NCBI RefSeq assembly: GCF_018390695.1
Contig: NZ_JAHBGF010000016.1
Location: forward strand, 310,001 to 374,000
Length of the DNA: 64,000 bases
Direction: 5' to 3'
DNA from: Ancylobacter sonchi
GTDB lineage: Bacteria; Pseudomonadota; Alphaproteobacteria; Rhizobiales; Xanthobacteraceae
Each line of letters opens with the position of its first letter. Position 1 is the stretch's first letter. The position numbers were made by a program, and so were the translations under genes. Below the pieces are notes generated by a model that was not told where the DNA came from, did not search any database, and saw nothing but the letters and a program-made list of their open reading frames with translations. This document shows positions 45,394 through 61,109 of the stretch, in pieces.

Positions 45394-45764
45394 GCGGACC
45401 TCCCGGAACCTTGCCGAAGCCTTGCTGGAGATGGCCGCCGCCCCGGCGGGCCGCGACGCATCATCGATCTGTCATGATCGCCTCTGCATCCGGCGGCCAC
45501 AAGCCCCCGGATGCCGTGGCGACCTTGTGAGGGGCCGGATACCAGCCCCCGCCCGTACGGAGTTCCGCCTCTCACGGCCTCGTCAACGACGGACACAGGC
45601 TTGCCAAGATTCGGCCTTTCGGCCGCCAAGTCGGGGGCGGATAAGATTAACCTTAGCGTCAGGCCGATCCGCGAAGCGCATCGGTTTCCCAGCCCCCCAG
45701 CCCCCCGCGGCGTCGCGTGGAACGTGCCTGGCGCTACACAGGTTCAATCCCCAATCAACTGATC
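45394..45764. other. Intergenic region preceding an orphan terminator
   Basis: No coding frame is supported. The segment is bounded on the right by a plus-strand terminator that no visible gene uses, so a small RNA may be encoded here. A sequence like a tRNA T arm (AGGTTCAATCCCC near 45740) and an A/T-richer stretch (45640-45655) are the only notable points. Confidence 0.35.
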
Positions 45765-45795
45765 AAGGCTGGTCGCAACGCCGGCCTTTTCTTTT
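45765..45795 (+). terminator. Rho-independent terminator, plus strand
   Basis: AAGGCTGG (45765-45772) pairs with CCGGCCTT (45781-45788), one G-U pair, with an 8-base loop, followed by TTCTTTT. It functions on the plus strand only; there is no plus-strand gene for thousands of bases upstream. It may terminate a small RNA. Confidence 0.8.
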
Positions 45796-45850
45796 GCCCG
45801 GCGCAAGGGGCCGGCTTCCCGCGCATCGCCGGGCAGCCCGTGCGGATCGT

Positions 45851-46810
45851 TCAGGGAATCGGCTGGAGAGCGGCGCCGAGGATCGGGCCGGGCGCGGCGG
45901 AGGAGCCGGACTGCACCAGCACCGCCAGCGCGTCGATGTCGACATCGTTCGGCCGGCGCAGTGGCGCCTCGAAGCTGGCGGGCGCGCCGGTCCAGTCGCC
46001 GAGCTTCACCCAGCCGCGCACCACATTGTGGTAGGTGATCTGCGTGCCCTCGTTCTCGCCGCGGCCGATATCCACCTTGGCCTTGCTGGCCACCGGGCAG
46101 AGCCAGACCTCGCCGGCGCCGCTGCCGGGCCCGACGGCGACATGCAGCTTGCCGTCACGCACGCTCAGCGTCACCGGCACGTCCGGCGCGCGGGAGGTGG
46201 CGAGCGTCTGTTCCAGCGCCGAGCGGTCATTGCCCACCGCCATGGCGGTGCCGTTCACCACCGCCTGCGGGGTGAACATCTTGGAATCGCCGCGCAACTT
46301 GGCATAGGCCTTCTGGCGCGAGGTGTGGCCGTGCTTGGCCAGCGTGTCCTTCCAGCCGAGATAGTCCCAGTAGTCGACGGCGAGGGTGAGCGCGATCACG
46401 TCCGGCCGGTCGGCGATCTCGGCCAGCAGCTTGTCGGCCGGCGGGCAGGCCGAGCAGCCCTGGCTGGTGAACAGTTCGAGGATCGCACGCGGCTTGGTCA
46501 CCGCGTGGATCGGCGCGGCGGCGGCGGTGTTGGCGGTCGCGGCCGCTGCGTCCTGCGCGCGGGCGGGGGCGGTGGTCGCGGCGATCAGCCCGATGAGCGC
46601 CAGCCCCCGGATCGCCGCTCTCCCGATGCCAAGTCCGAGAATGTTTTGTCCGAGAATGTTTTGTCCGAGAATGCTCCGTCCGAGAATGTTGCGTCCCAGA
46701 CTATCCCGCCCCGCACGATCCCGCTCCGCGAGATACGCCCTCAACCCCGCAAGGCGGGGGAAGGCGGCTCGGGGGAGAAGGCCGGCAGGGCCGGAGAAGG
46801 GGAACGGCAT
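45851..46810 (-). CDS. DUF1223 secreted thioredoxin-like protein
   Basis: 319 residues. The core shows A-I-L-E-L-F-T-S-Q-G-C-S-A-C-P-P-A-D near residue 110, with a C-x-x-C motif, and A-V-D-Y-W-D-Y-L-G-W-K-D, typical of DUF1223, a thioredoxin-fold family. A hydrophobic segment (residues 60-85, ending A-R-A-Q-D) looks like a signal peptide, but it follows an unusual 55-residue N-terminal part containing a pentapeptide repeat. The only ATG is at 46810 and no GTG or TTG lies between the repeat and the hydrophobic core, so I keep that start. Function is unknown; the family is thought to act in the periplasm. Confidence 0.8.
   Translation of the reverse strand: MPFPFSGPAGLLPRAAFPRLAGLRAYLAERDRAGRDSLGRNILGRSILGQNILGQNILGLGIGRAAIRGLALIGLIAATTAPARAQDAAAATANTAAAAPIHAVTKPRAILELFTSQGCSACPPADKLLAEIADRPDVIALTLAVDYWDYLGWKDTLAKHGHTSRQKAYAKLRGDSKMFTPQAVVNGTAMAVGNDRSALEQTLATSRAPDVPVTLSVRDGKLHVAVGPGSGAGEVWLCPVASKAKVDIGRGENEGTQITYHNVVRGWVKLGDWTGAPASFEAPLRRPNDVDIDALAVLVQSGSSAAPGPILGAALQPIP
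46633..46707 (-). repeat. 15-bp tandem repeat in the DUF1223 gene
   Basis: Five units of GTCCGAGAATGTTTT (plus-strand reading) at exact 15-bp spacing; the first two are identical, later ones vary at 2 to 5 bases. On the coding strand it encodes N/S-I-L-G-Q/R units just before the signal-like helix. The in-frame unit length keeps the protein open. Confidence 0.9.
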
Positions 46811-47096
46811 CGGCGCGGAAATTCCTCATCTTCGTCCCGACGGGCGGGGGGCGGCAGGTGGGGACGGCAGTGGGCAGCGAAACGGTACCGGCTAGGCTTT
46901 AGGACGCACCACAGCCGGCCGCCAGTCACATTGGAGTGTCGCTCGCGCACGGAAGGGTGAAGTTGCCGCAAGGTCACGAAACGGCAGCTCTCCGGCCCTC
47001 CCGCCGCAGCGGCGCCGCCGGCGGGGGCGGAGCCCGGAAACACGGACGGCGCGGGGATGCCCCGCGCCGCTCATTTCACGTGAAACAGCCGGCCGG

Positions 47097-49781
<2,685 letters not shown>

Positions 49782-50001
49782 GGTTGGCCGGTCCTCGGTA
49801 AGAGTGGACTCGACACGCTCTTTACGACCTTGGACAGGAAGCGGTTGCGCGGGCTATAGCTCGCGCGGCCCGGCCTGAGGCCACGGCGCATCGTTCGGTT
49901 TTCTTTATAGAGCGATTTCAAACCACGATCCTAGGGGTCTGACGGGGTGCAGCGCAAAATAGTGCAGGGCGGGGGCGATACGGCCGCTCCGGGGATGACC
50001 G

Positions 50002-50667
50002 ATGCAGCTAGTCGTTAGGGAAGTCGCCTGCCGGCGGGGCGCGCGCGAACTGTTCCGCGGCCTCGGTTTTACCGTCCCGGCGGGGCGCGCGCTCGTGGTC
50101 ACCGGACCGAACGGTGCCGGCAAATCCTCGCTCCTAAGACTTTTGGCGGGGCTGGCGTCGCCGGTATCGGGATCCATCCAACTGGAGGGCGCGCCGGAGC
50201 CGGACGCCTATCGTGAGCAGGTGCACTATCTCGGCCATCTCGATGCCCACAAGCTGGCGCTGAGCGCGAGCGCCAATCTCGGCTTCTGGCGCGACCTGCT
50301 CGGCGGCGTCGATCAAAGCTCGGCGCTGGAGGTCGAGGACGCGCTGGAGGCGGTAGGCCTCGGCGGCCTCGGCGGGCTGCCGGTCGCCGTGCTCTCCGCG
50401 GGCCAGAAGCGCCGGCTCGCCCTTGCCCGCCTCCTGGTGGTCGAGCGGCCGCTCTGGATCCTCGACGAGCCGACCACCGCGCTCGACGCGCGGGCGCAGG
50501 CGCTGTTCGCCAGCCTCGCGCGTGCGCATGTTGAAAAGGGTGGCCTGCTGGTCGCCGCCACCCATGCGCCGCTCGACCTCGGCGCCGGCGATTCGCTGGA
50601 TCTCGGCGCGCATGTCGCACATTCCGCGCCTGTTGCGGATGCCGCCGCCGGGGAGGACGCGGCGTGA
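50002..50667 (+). CDS. ccmA: Heme exporter ATP-binding protein CcmA
   Basis: 221 residues, a small ABC ATPase: Walker [10 protein letters not shown] at 35-43, signature L-S-A-G-Q-K-R-R, Walker [13 protein letters not shown]. In system I cytochrome c maturation CcmAB with CcmC and CcmD load heme onto CcmE and release holo-CcmE. The last bases overlap the ccmB start (GTGA). The C-terminus is short and Ala/Asp-rich. Confidence 0.93.
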   Translation: MQLVVREVACRRGARELFRGLGFTVPAGRALVVTGPNGAGKSSLLRLLAGLASPVSGSIQLEGAPEPDAYREQVHYLGHLDAHKLALSASANLGFWRDLLGGVDQSSALEVEDALEAVGLGGLGGLPVAVLSAGQKRRLALARLLVVERPLWILDEPTTALDARAQALFASLARAHVEKGGLLVAATHAPLDLGAGDSLDLGAHVAHSAPVADAAAGEDAA

Positions 50668-51335
50668 CCCGTGCCTTCCTCGCGCTTGTCCGGCGCGACC
50701 TCGCGCTCGCCCTCGGCAATGGCGGCGGCGCCGGGCTCGGGGTGGTGTTCTTCCTCGCCGTGGTGGTGGTCACTCCCTTCGCCATCGGGCCGGACCTCAA
50801 CCTGCTCGCCCGCATCGGCCCGGCGATCCTGTGGATCGGCGCGCTGCTCGCCTCGCTGATCGGCCTCGACCGGCTGTTCGCCGCCGATGCCGAGGATGGC
50901 TCGCTCGACCTGATGTTCATGAGCGAATTGCCGGTGGAACTGGCGGCGGCGGCCAAGGGCCTCGCCCATTGGCTCGCCACCGGCCTGCCGCTGGTGGTGG
51001 CGGCGCCGGTGCTGTCGCTGCTGCTCAATCTGGAGCCGGCGGCGATCGGCGCGCTCTGCCTCACCTTGCTGGTCGGCACGCCGGCGGTGACGTTCCTCGG
51101 CCTGGTCGGCGCCGCCTTCGCGGCGGCGTTCCGGCGCGGCGGGCTCTTGGTCGCGGTGCTGGTGATGCCGCTCACGATCCCGGTGCTGATCTTCGGGGTG
51201 GCGGCGACCGGGGCGGCGATCGGCGGCACGGTGCCGTTCGGCGCGCCGTTCCGCATCCTTGCCGGCTTGTCGCTCGGCGCGCTGGTGCTCGGCCCGGTGG
51301 CTGCTGCCGCCGCGCTGCGCGCCACGCGGGAATGA
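50664..51335 (+). CDS. ccmB: Heme exporter membrane protein CcmB
   Basis: 223 residues, six hydrophobic segments, CcmB-like throughout: [12 protein letters not shown] at the N-terminus, [21 protein letters not shown], and [10 protein letters not shown]. It starts with GTG, overlapping ccmA by four bases. It pairs with CcmA. ccmC, ccmD and dsbE, which normally follow in this order, are not present after it. Confidence 0.92.
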   Translation: MTRAFLALVRRDLALALGNGGGAGLGVVFFLAVVVVTPFAIGPDLNLLARIGPAILWIGALLASLIGLDRLFAADAEDGSLDLMFMSELPVELAAAAKGLAHWLATGLPLVVAAPVLSLLLNLEPAAIGALCLTLLVGTPAVTFLGLVGAAFAAAFRRGGLLVAVLVMPLTIPVLIFGVAATGAAIGGTVPFGAPFRILAGLSLGALVLGPVAAAAALRATRE

Positions 51336-51676
51336 AAAATATTTCCATTCCCGCGAATCGGCCGGCTCTGGCATACCAGGTGCAGCAATGCGCCGCAGGT
51401 GGCGGCAAGCCGTTGAAACGCCGCCGGGAACCCCGTGGCGGCGTGGCAAGGCGGCACCAGCCGGGCACCAATGGGGCGCTACGTCATTTGCCTGCCCGAA
51501 TCCATGCTTTCACCGTGTTGCAGCATGGGAAGAGGCGTGTTAGGGAACCGCCCGACCTGATTGGGGGGCCCGCTCGGTCGGCTCTTCCAGTTCAGTTCGA
51601 AACCCTTGTAAATCCGGGTTCGACCCCTAGCCGTGCCGGCTGTGGCGGACGACCCGAGAAGCCCGAGAGAGGCACG
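51336..51676. other. Intergenic region upstream of the F1 operon
   Basis: 341 bp between ccmB and atpH, same strand. It replaces the expected ccmC-ccmD-dsbE genes and should contain the atp promoter. The part near 51620-51650 carries a GGGTTCGACCCC palindrome that resembles a tRNA T arm, but no tRNA can be folded around it. No hairpin with T run was found behind ccmB. Confidence 0.4.
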
Positions 51677-53762
<2,086 letters not shown>

Positions 53763-53802
53763 TCGGGCGAAGCGGCGTCGAGGGCACGGGAGCCGAGGGT
53801 AG

Positions 53803-56141
<2,339 letters not shown>

Positions 56142-56238
56142 TACCGGGCGGCGTGACGGAGCCCCGGTCCTTCTCGTGAGGGCCGGCCGTCGGGCCGCCG
56201 GGATCGTGCCTCTTTAGTTTGCTGGCGCTGGAGGAATC

Positions 56239-56655
56239 ATGGCCAACTTCCCGTTCGAACTCGTCTCGCCCGAGAAGCTCGTCTATTCGGGTTCGGTGAG
56301 CGAGGTTGTGGTTCCCGGCGCCGAGGGCGAGTTCGGCGTGCTCGCCGGCCATGCGCCCTTCGTGTCGGTGCTGAAGCCGGGCGTGCTCATCATCAAGGGT
56401 GAGGGCAAGGTGCAGAAGCTGTTCGTGCGCGGCGGCTTCGCCGAGGCGAACCCGCAGGGCCTCACCGTGCTCGCCGAGACGGCGGTTCCGCTGGCCGATC
56501 TTGGCGGCGGCAGGCTCGCCCAGATGATCAAGGACGCGCAGGAAGACGTCGAGGACGCCAAGGACGACGCCACCCGGCTGAAGCGCCAGACCGTGCTCGA
56601 TGCGCTGAAGGCGACCGCCGCCGCTATAGAGGCTGACGGGCGCACCGCGCATTGA
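56239..56655 (+). CDS. atpC: ATP synthase F1 subunit epsilon
   Basis: 138 residues. The N-terminal beta sandwich shows F-E-L-V-S-P-E-K-L-V-Y-S-G and V-V-V-P-G-A-E-G-E-F-G-V-L-A-G-H-A-P; the C-terminal helical hairpin is Asp/Ala/Lys-rich. It completes the stalk and can inhibit ATP hydrolysis. GGAGG precedes the ATG. A strong terminator follows 40 bp after its stop. Confidence 0.96.
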   Translation: MANFPFELVSPEKLVYSGSVSEVVVPGAEGEFGVLAGHAPFVSVLKPGVLIIKGEGKVQKLFVRGGFAEANPQGLTVLAETAVPLADLGGGRLAQMIKDAQEDVEDAKDDATRLKRQTVLDALKATAAAIEADGRTAH

Positions 56656-56695
56656 TCGGCCCCCGCCCGGCGGGTAGAACAGACGAGATGAAACG

Positions 56696-56720
56696 AGGCC
56701 GTCCGCAAGACGGCCTTTTT
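56696..56720 (+). terminator. Rho-independent terminator of the atpHAGDC operon
   Basis: GGCCGTC (56697-56703) and GACGGCC (56709-56715) pair perfectly around CGCAA, with an added A-T pair at the base, and TTTTT follows (56716-56720). It separates the ATP synthase operon from tenA. Confidence 0.92.
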
Positions 56721-56758
56721 CATGTCCGGGAGACCCCCGTTTTTCTGGGAGACACGCG

Positions 56759-57451
56759 ATGACCGTCGCCGCGACGCTGGATGTTGCCCCTTCCTTCAGC
56801 CGGGAGGCCTGGCAGCGCAATCTTCCGGTCTATGACGCCATCCGCACCATGCCGTTCAACGAGGCGCTGGCGGACGGCACGCTCGGCGTCGGCCGCTTCC
56901 GCCACTACATGGTGCAGGATGCGCATTATCTCATCGCCTTCGGCCGGGCGCTGGCGGTCGCGGCCGCCAAGGCCGACGATGCCGATGGGCTGGTGCAGTT
57001 CGCCGAGGCGGCGAAGGTGGCCGTCATCGTCGAGCGCTCGCTGCACACCGATTTCTTCCGTTCCTTCGGCATCGCGCCGGCGGATTTCGAGGCGACGGAG
57101 ATGTCGCCGGTCTGCCACCATTATTCCAGCTTCCTGATCGCCAGCGCCCATGCCGAGCCCTATCCGGTGGTGCTGGCGTCGCTGCTGCCCTGCTTCTGGA
57201 TCTATGCCGAGATCGGTCGCGACATTCTCGGCCGCGCCACCCGCCCGAACCCGTACGACGCCTGGATCGACACCTATGCCGGCGAGGAGTTCCACGAGGC
57301 GGTGCGGGCGGTGATCGCCAGCACCGACCGCGCGGCGGATGCCTCCTCGCCGACGGTGCAGGCCCGCATGCACCGCGCCTATGCGCATGCCTGCAAGCTC
57401 GAATGGATGTTCTGGGATTCGGCGTGGCGCGAGGCCGGCTGGCCGGTCTGA
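56759..57451 (+). CDS. tenA: TenA-family aminopyrimidine aminohydrolase (thiaminase II)
   Basis: 230 residues, all-helical. Motifs are F-R-H-Y-M-V-Q-D-A-H-Y-L near residue 47, catalytic Cys147 in A-S-L-L-P-C-F-W-I-Y-A-E-I-G, Y-A-G-E-E-F near 180 and the closing K-L-E-W-M-F-W-D-S-A-W with its Glu. It salvages thiamin pyrimidines from degraded thiamin. It stands alone between the atp terminator and a GntR gene on the same strand; I found no TPP riboswitch in the 38-bp leader. Confidence 0.9.
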   Translation: MTVAATLDVAPSFSREAWQRNLPVYDAIRTMPFNEALADGTLGVGRFRHYMVQDAHYLIAFGRALAVAAAKADDADGLVQFAEAAKVAVIVERSLHTDFFRSFGIAPADFEATEMSPVCHHYSSFLIASAHAEPYPVVLASLLPCFWIYAEIGRDILGRATRPNPYDAWIDTYAGEEFHEAVRAVIASTDRAADASSPTVQARMHRAYAHACKLEWMFWDSAWREAGWPV

Positions 57452-57538
57452 GCCGTCGCGGCCCGGCTGTTGCATGGCATGGCGGGCCGTCCCGAAGGTG
57501 ATTAGTCTGGCGGCAGCCGGCCTGCGCCGCGGAGGAAC

Positions 57539-58333
57539 ATGGACCAGCCCGTCGTCGATAGTCCGGTCGCCCAAAGCCCCGTCTCCGAGCGTGGACGCTC
57601 GGAGGCGCCGATCCGTGCCCGTATCCTGCAGGCGATCTTCGAGCGACGCCTGCATCCCGGCGAGAAGCTGACCGAGGAGCGCGTCGCCGAACTGTTCGGC
57701 GTCAGCCGCACCGTGGTGCGCCAGGCGCTGGCGCGGCTCGCCCAGGATGGCATCGTCGAGCACCAGCCCAATCGCGGTGCCTTCGTCGCGGCGCCGAGCC
57801 GCGCCGATGCGCGCCATGTGCTCGATGCCCGCGCGGTGGTGGAACCGGAGATTGCCGCCTCGGCCGCCTGCGGCTGCGCCGCGCCGGCGGTGGCGCGGCT
57901 GCGGCACCATGTTGCGATGGAGAACGAGGCCCGCGCCGCCGGCGAGCGGGCGACGCTGGTGCGGCTCACCGGCGAATTCCACATCGCGCTGGCCGAGGCG
58001 GCCGGCAATCCGGTGTTCGTGCGGCTGCTGACCGAACTGCAGGCGTTGTCCTCGCTCGCCATCCTGCTCTATGCCCGCGGAGAGCACGCTGCCTGTCCGC
58101 CGCACGAGCATGGCGACATCCTCGCCGCCATCGAGGCCGGCGACAGCGAGCTGGCCGCCCGGCGCATGCGCGACCACATCGTGCATGTCGCCGAGGAACT
58201 GGACCTGTCGGAGCCGCCGGAGCGCCCGCTTGGCCTCGCCGAGGCGCTGGGGCTGGAGCCGGCCGGCGTGACGCGGCCCGGCCGGTCAGCGGCGCGGCTG
58301 CGCCGGGAGCCGACGCCCGGCGGCATCGCCTAG
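57539..58333 (+). CDS. GntR-family regulator (FCD domain)
   Basis: 264 residues from an ATG preceded by GGAGG. The winged helix has I-R-A-R-I-L-Q-A-I-F-E-R-R-L-H-P-G-E-K-L-T-E and V-S-R-T-V-V-R-Q-A-L-A-R-L. The FCD domain shows the metal-site residues in E-F-H-I-A-L-A, H-E-H-G-D-I and R-D-H-I. The C-terminal 35 residues are a low-complexity tail. The metabolic target is not evident; the neighbour tenA is 88 bp upstream on the same strand and may be unrelated. Confidence 0.88.
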   Translation: MDQPVVDSPVAQSPVSERGRSEAPIRARILQAIFERRLHPGEKLTEERVAELFGVSRTVVRQALARLAQDGIVEHQPNRGAFVAAPSRADARHVLDARAVVEPEIAASAACGCAAPAVARLRHHVAMENEARAAGERATLVRLTGEFHIALAEAAGNPVFVRLLTELQALSSLAILLYARGEHAACPPHEHGDILAAIEAGDSELAARRMRDHIVHVAEELDLSEPPERPLGLAEALGLEPAGVTRPGRSAARLRREPTPGGIA

Positions 58334-58570
58334 GACATGTTCCGCGAGAGCTGAAAGGCCTTCGCGACGGCAACGGGCTTCGGCTCATCGGATCTGGAGC
58401 CCGGCCACGGGCCGGTCGAGACGCTGTCGCTTACACCTGCCGGAGCGGCAACACAAAATCCCCGCGCGGATCCGGGATCCGGCGGGGCATCGGTCTGTGG
58501 TGGAAGAAGAAGGCCACCGGCCTTCGCGGCGACCCGGCCGGGTGCCGCGCGTCCGGGGCGTCTCCGGCGC
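58334..58570. other. Convergent intergenic region
   Basis: Between the GntR gene and the RIME-like repeat that abuts infA. It contains several short GC-rich dyads (for example around 58460-58490) that could end the GntR transcript, but none has a proper T run. No gene recognised. Confidence 0.35.
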
Positions 58571-58676
58571 CTAGGGCATTTTCAAGCGAAGTGGATACCG
58601 TTTCGCATGAAGAAAATGCGTGTCGTCAAAGACTTAGAGAAATTCTGGTGAACTGGGTTCACCGGAATTGCTCTAG
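58571..58676. repeat. RIME-like intergenic mosaic repeat, copy 2
   Basis: 106 bp, starting CTAGGG and ending CTCTAG, alignable over its length with copy 1 at 42736-42842. The first hairpin is GCATTTTC/GAAAATGC, the second TTCTGGTGAAC/GTTCACCGGAA. Several substitutions between the copies keep pairing. Its last bases (58673-58675) are the stop codon of infA. Confidence 0.85.
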
Positions 58677-58954
58677 CGGCGACGGCCCGGCGGCGGGCGA
58701 CGCTGGCCGGAACCGACCGGAGGGGTCGGGCCGCCGGTCTTGTGGCGGAAATTGATGCGCCCGCGCTCGAGGTCGTAGGGCGACATCTCCACCACCACGC
58801 GGTCGCCCACGATGGTCCGGATGCGGTTCTTCTTCATCTTGCCCGCCGCATAGGCGAGAATCTCATGTTCGTTGTCGAGCACGACGCGGAAGTTCCCGTC
58901 GGGCAGCACCTCGGTGACGGTGCCGTCGAACTCGAGCAGTTCCTCTTTCGCCAT
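58673..58954 (-). CDS. infA: Translation initiation factor IF-1
   Basis: 93 residues from the ATG at 58954, preceded by GGAGAGCCAGGA. The S1-type OB fold is complete: [61 protein letters not shown]. The usual protein ends near residue 72; here a Gly/Pro/Arg tail of about 20 residues follows and its stop TAG lies in an intergenic repeat. It blocks the A site during initiation. Confidence 0.96.
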   Translation of the reverse strand: MAKEELLEFDGTVTEVLPDGNFRVVLDNEHEILAYAAGKMKKNRIRTIVGDRVVVEMSPYDLERGRINFRHKTGGPTPPVGSGQRRPPPGRRR

Positions 58955-59147
58955 TCCTGGCTCTCCTTGCCGAAGCCTTTTCGAGCTGTCGTCAGGGCAA
59001 ATACCCTGACTCCAGCGCTTTGTCTCGCCCAAAGCCCGTTCCTGCCGGCTCAAATCGTCCGATCGACAGGAAAGTGCTTCCGGCAACCATGCGTTGGTGC
59101 CGCCGGCGTCCTATGGCTGGGTGCCATGGACGCCGTCGGAGCCGATC

Positions 59148-60773
59148 TCAGCGCGCCGGGCCGCGCGACCGCGACGGACGCTCGCCGCGACCACCCTCGG
59201 GGCGGGGCCCCTCGTGATGCGGGCGCTCGTGACGCGAACCTTCGTGACGGGGCCCTTCATGGCGCGGACGCTCATGACGGGAGCCCTCGTGACGGGGCCC
59301 TTCATGACGATGGCCCTCATGACGGACGCCCTCGGGGCGAGGCCCCTCGTGACGCGGGCGCTCGCCGCGCGCCGGCTGCATGAAGCCGACGCCGCTCATC
59401 TCGCCGGCGCGTCCTTCCGAACGCCCCTCGGGACGGCCTTCGCCACCGCGATATTCGGGGCGGCCGCCCGGACGGCCAGGCCGCCCGGCGGGACGCGGAC
59501 CGCGCTCGCCTTCATTGCGCGAGCCCTCGTTGCGCGGCCGCTCGCCGCGACCGCCACGCGGACCACGCTCCTCGCGCGGCGGGCGCTCGTCGCGGAAGCC
59601 CTCGCGCACCGGCCGGCCCTCGCGGCGGCTCTCGCCGCGACGGTCGACGCTGGGGATGGTCAGCTTGATCAGCCGTTCGATGTCGCGCAGATAGGCGCGC
59701 TCCTCGCCGTCGCACAGCGAGACGGCGATACCGTCGGCGCCCGCGCGGGCCGTCCGACCAATGCGGTGGACATAGCTTTCCGGCACGTTGGGCAGGTCGT
59801 AATTGATCACGTGGCTGACGCCGGGCACGTCGATGCCGCGCGCGGCGATGTCGGTCGCCACCAGCACCTTCACCTTGCCTTCGCGGAAGGCGGCAAGCGC
59901 CCGCTCGCGCTGCGGCTGCGACTTGTTGCCGTGGATGGCCTCGGCGTCGATGCCGGCGCCGGCAAGGCCCTTCACCACCCGGTCGGCGCCGTGCTTGGTG
60001 CGGGCGAAGACCAGCGCGCGGTCGAGCCCGTCGCCCTGCAGCACCTCGATCAGCAGGTCCGGCTTGCCGGCGCGGTCGGTGAAGAACACCTTCTGCTCGA
60101 TCTTGTCGGCGGTCTTGGCGACCGGCGTCACCGCGACGCGCACCGGGTCGGTGAGCAGGGCGGCGGCCAGCTTCTCGATCTCCTTCGGCATGGTGGCCGA
60201 GAAGAACAGGTTGCGGCGCTTGGCCGGCAGGCGGGCGACGATGGCGCGGATGGCGTGGATGAAGCCCATGTCCAGCATCTGGTCGGCTTCGTCGAGCACG
60301 AACACCTCGACCTCGTTCAGCCGCACGGCGTCGTTCTCGATCAGGTCGACGAGGCGGCCGGGAGTGGCGACGAGCACGTCGACGCCGTTCATCAGCGCCC
60401 GCGCCTGCCGGCCGAGCGGCACGCCGCCGATGGCGAGGGCGGTCGAGGGACGGATGTGCTTGCCGTATTTGCGGAAGCTTTCGAGGATCTGGCCGGAGAG
60501 CTCGCGGGTGGGCGAGAGGATCAGCGCGCGGGCGGTGCGGCGTTCCGGCCGGCGGCGCTCGGTGATGAGGTGCTGCAGGATCGGCAGCGCGAAGGCCGCG
60601 GTCTTGCCGGTGCCGGTCTGGGCGATGCCGATGAGGTCGTGGCCGGCGAGAACCTGCGGCACGGCCTGTGCCTGGATGGGGGTGGGGGTGTCGTGGCCAG
60701 CTTCGGCCAGCGCCTTCAGGATGGGCTCGGCGAGGCCGAGCTCGGAAAAGGAGGTCAAGTAACGTTCTTTCAT
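59148..60773 (-). CDS. DEAD-box RNA helicase with repetitive Arg/His/Glu/Gly tail
   Basis: 541 residues from the ATG at 60773. Helicase core: motif I A-Q-T-G-T-G-K-T at 51-58, Ia P-T-R-E-L, II D-E-A-D at 161-164, III S-A-T at 192-194, and VI H-R-I-G-R-T-A-R-A-G, as in RhlE-type proteins. From about residue 388 the protein is a disordered tail, first Arg/Glu/Gly/Pro, then near the end many copies of R-H-E-G-P/S. Such tails bind RNA and drive condensation or ribosome/RNase contacts. It is likely to help in rRNA maturation, mRNA decay or cold response. Confidence 0.93.
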   Translation of the reverse strand: MKERYLTSFSELGLAEPILKALAEAGHDTPTPIQAQAVPQVLAGHDLIGIAQTGTGKTAAFALPILQHLITERRRPERRTARALILSPTRELSGQILESFRKYGKHIRPSTALAIGGVPLGRQARALMNGVDVLVATPGRLVDLIENDAVRLNEVEVFVLDEADQMLDMGFIHAIRAIVARLPAKRRNLFFSATMPKEIEKLAAALLTDPVRVAVTPVAKTADKIEQKVFFTDRAGKPDLLIEVLQGDGLDRALVFARTKHGADRVVKGLAGAGIDAEAIHGNKSQPQRERALAAFREGKVKVLVATDIAARGIDVPGVSHVINYDLPNVPESYVHRIGRTARAGADGIAVSLCDGEERAYLRDIERLIKLTIPSVDRRGESRREGRPVREGFRDERPPREERGPRGGRGERPRNEGSRNEGERGPRPAGRPGRPGGRPEYRGGEGRPEGRSEGRAGEMSGVGFMQPARGERPRHEGPRPEGVRHEGHRHEGPRHEGSRHERPRHEGPRHEGSRHERPHHEGPRPEGGRGERPSRSRGPAR

Positions 60774-61109
60774 GGGGGCGACGTCCGGCCGTGCGCCATG
60801 ATCGTGCGCACCGCCCGTCGCGGGGATGGTGGACACCCCGCGTGGCCTGGGACGTCGGCGAAACCGGTTGATCAGGGGCCGAAGACTGCCGCGGCACTCG
60901 CATGAGCGAGCCATATGCCGAAGCGGAAATCGAGCGACGCGGCCCCGATACGAGCACGGCTTTCACAGGCTCATCCGCCCGTCCGTCTCGCATGCACCGC
61001 CTATGTGGCGCAAAAAGGCGAGGATTTCAAGGCATCGCCGCTTATATAGATGAGGCCGCTGCCGCAGCGGTGCCTTCCGGTCCCGTCATCCAGCCGCTCC
61101 AGGAGCCTC
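60774..61109. other. Divergent intergenic region
   Basis: 336 bp between the helicase and the methyltransferase gene. A minus frame continues upstream of the helicase ATG for 47 codons but is low complexity and excluded. Long leaders are usual for cold-inducible helicases, but I can point to no defined element. Confidence 0.35.

Noticed and set aside
45735-45752. T-arm-like sequence before the orphan terminator
   Set aside because: Only a GGTTCAATCC resemblance; no cloverleaf and no tmRNA tag sequence could be found.
51600-51660. tRNA-like T-arm sequence upstream of atpH
   Set aside because: GGGTTCGACCCC is present, but no acceptor, D or anticodon arms can be formed around it.
50423-51676. 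N-terminal extension of the atpH frame
   Set aside because: The frame is open far upstream but out of frame with ccmA and ccmB; atpH begins at the GTG with an RBS at 51677.
56721-56758. TPP riboswitch upstream of tenA
   Set aside because: The leader is only 38 bp after the atp terminator, too short for a THI element.
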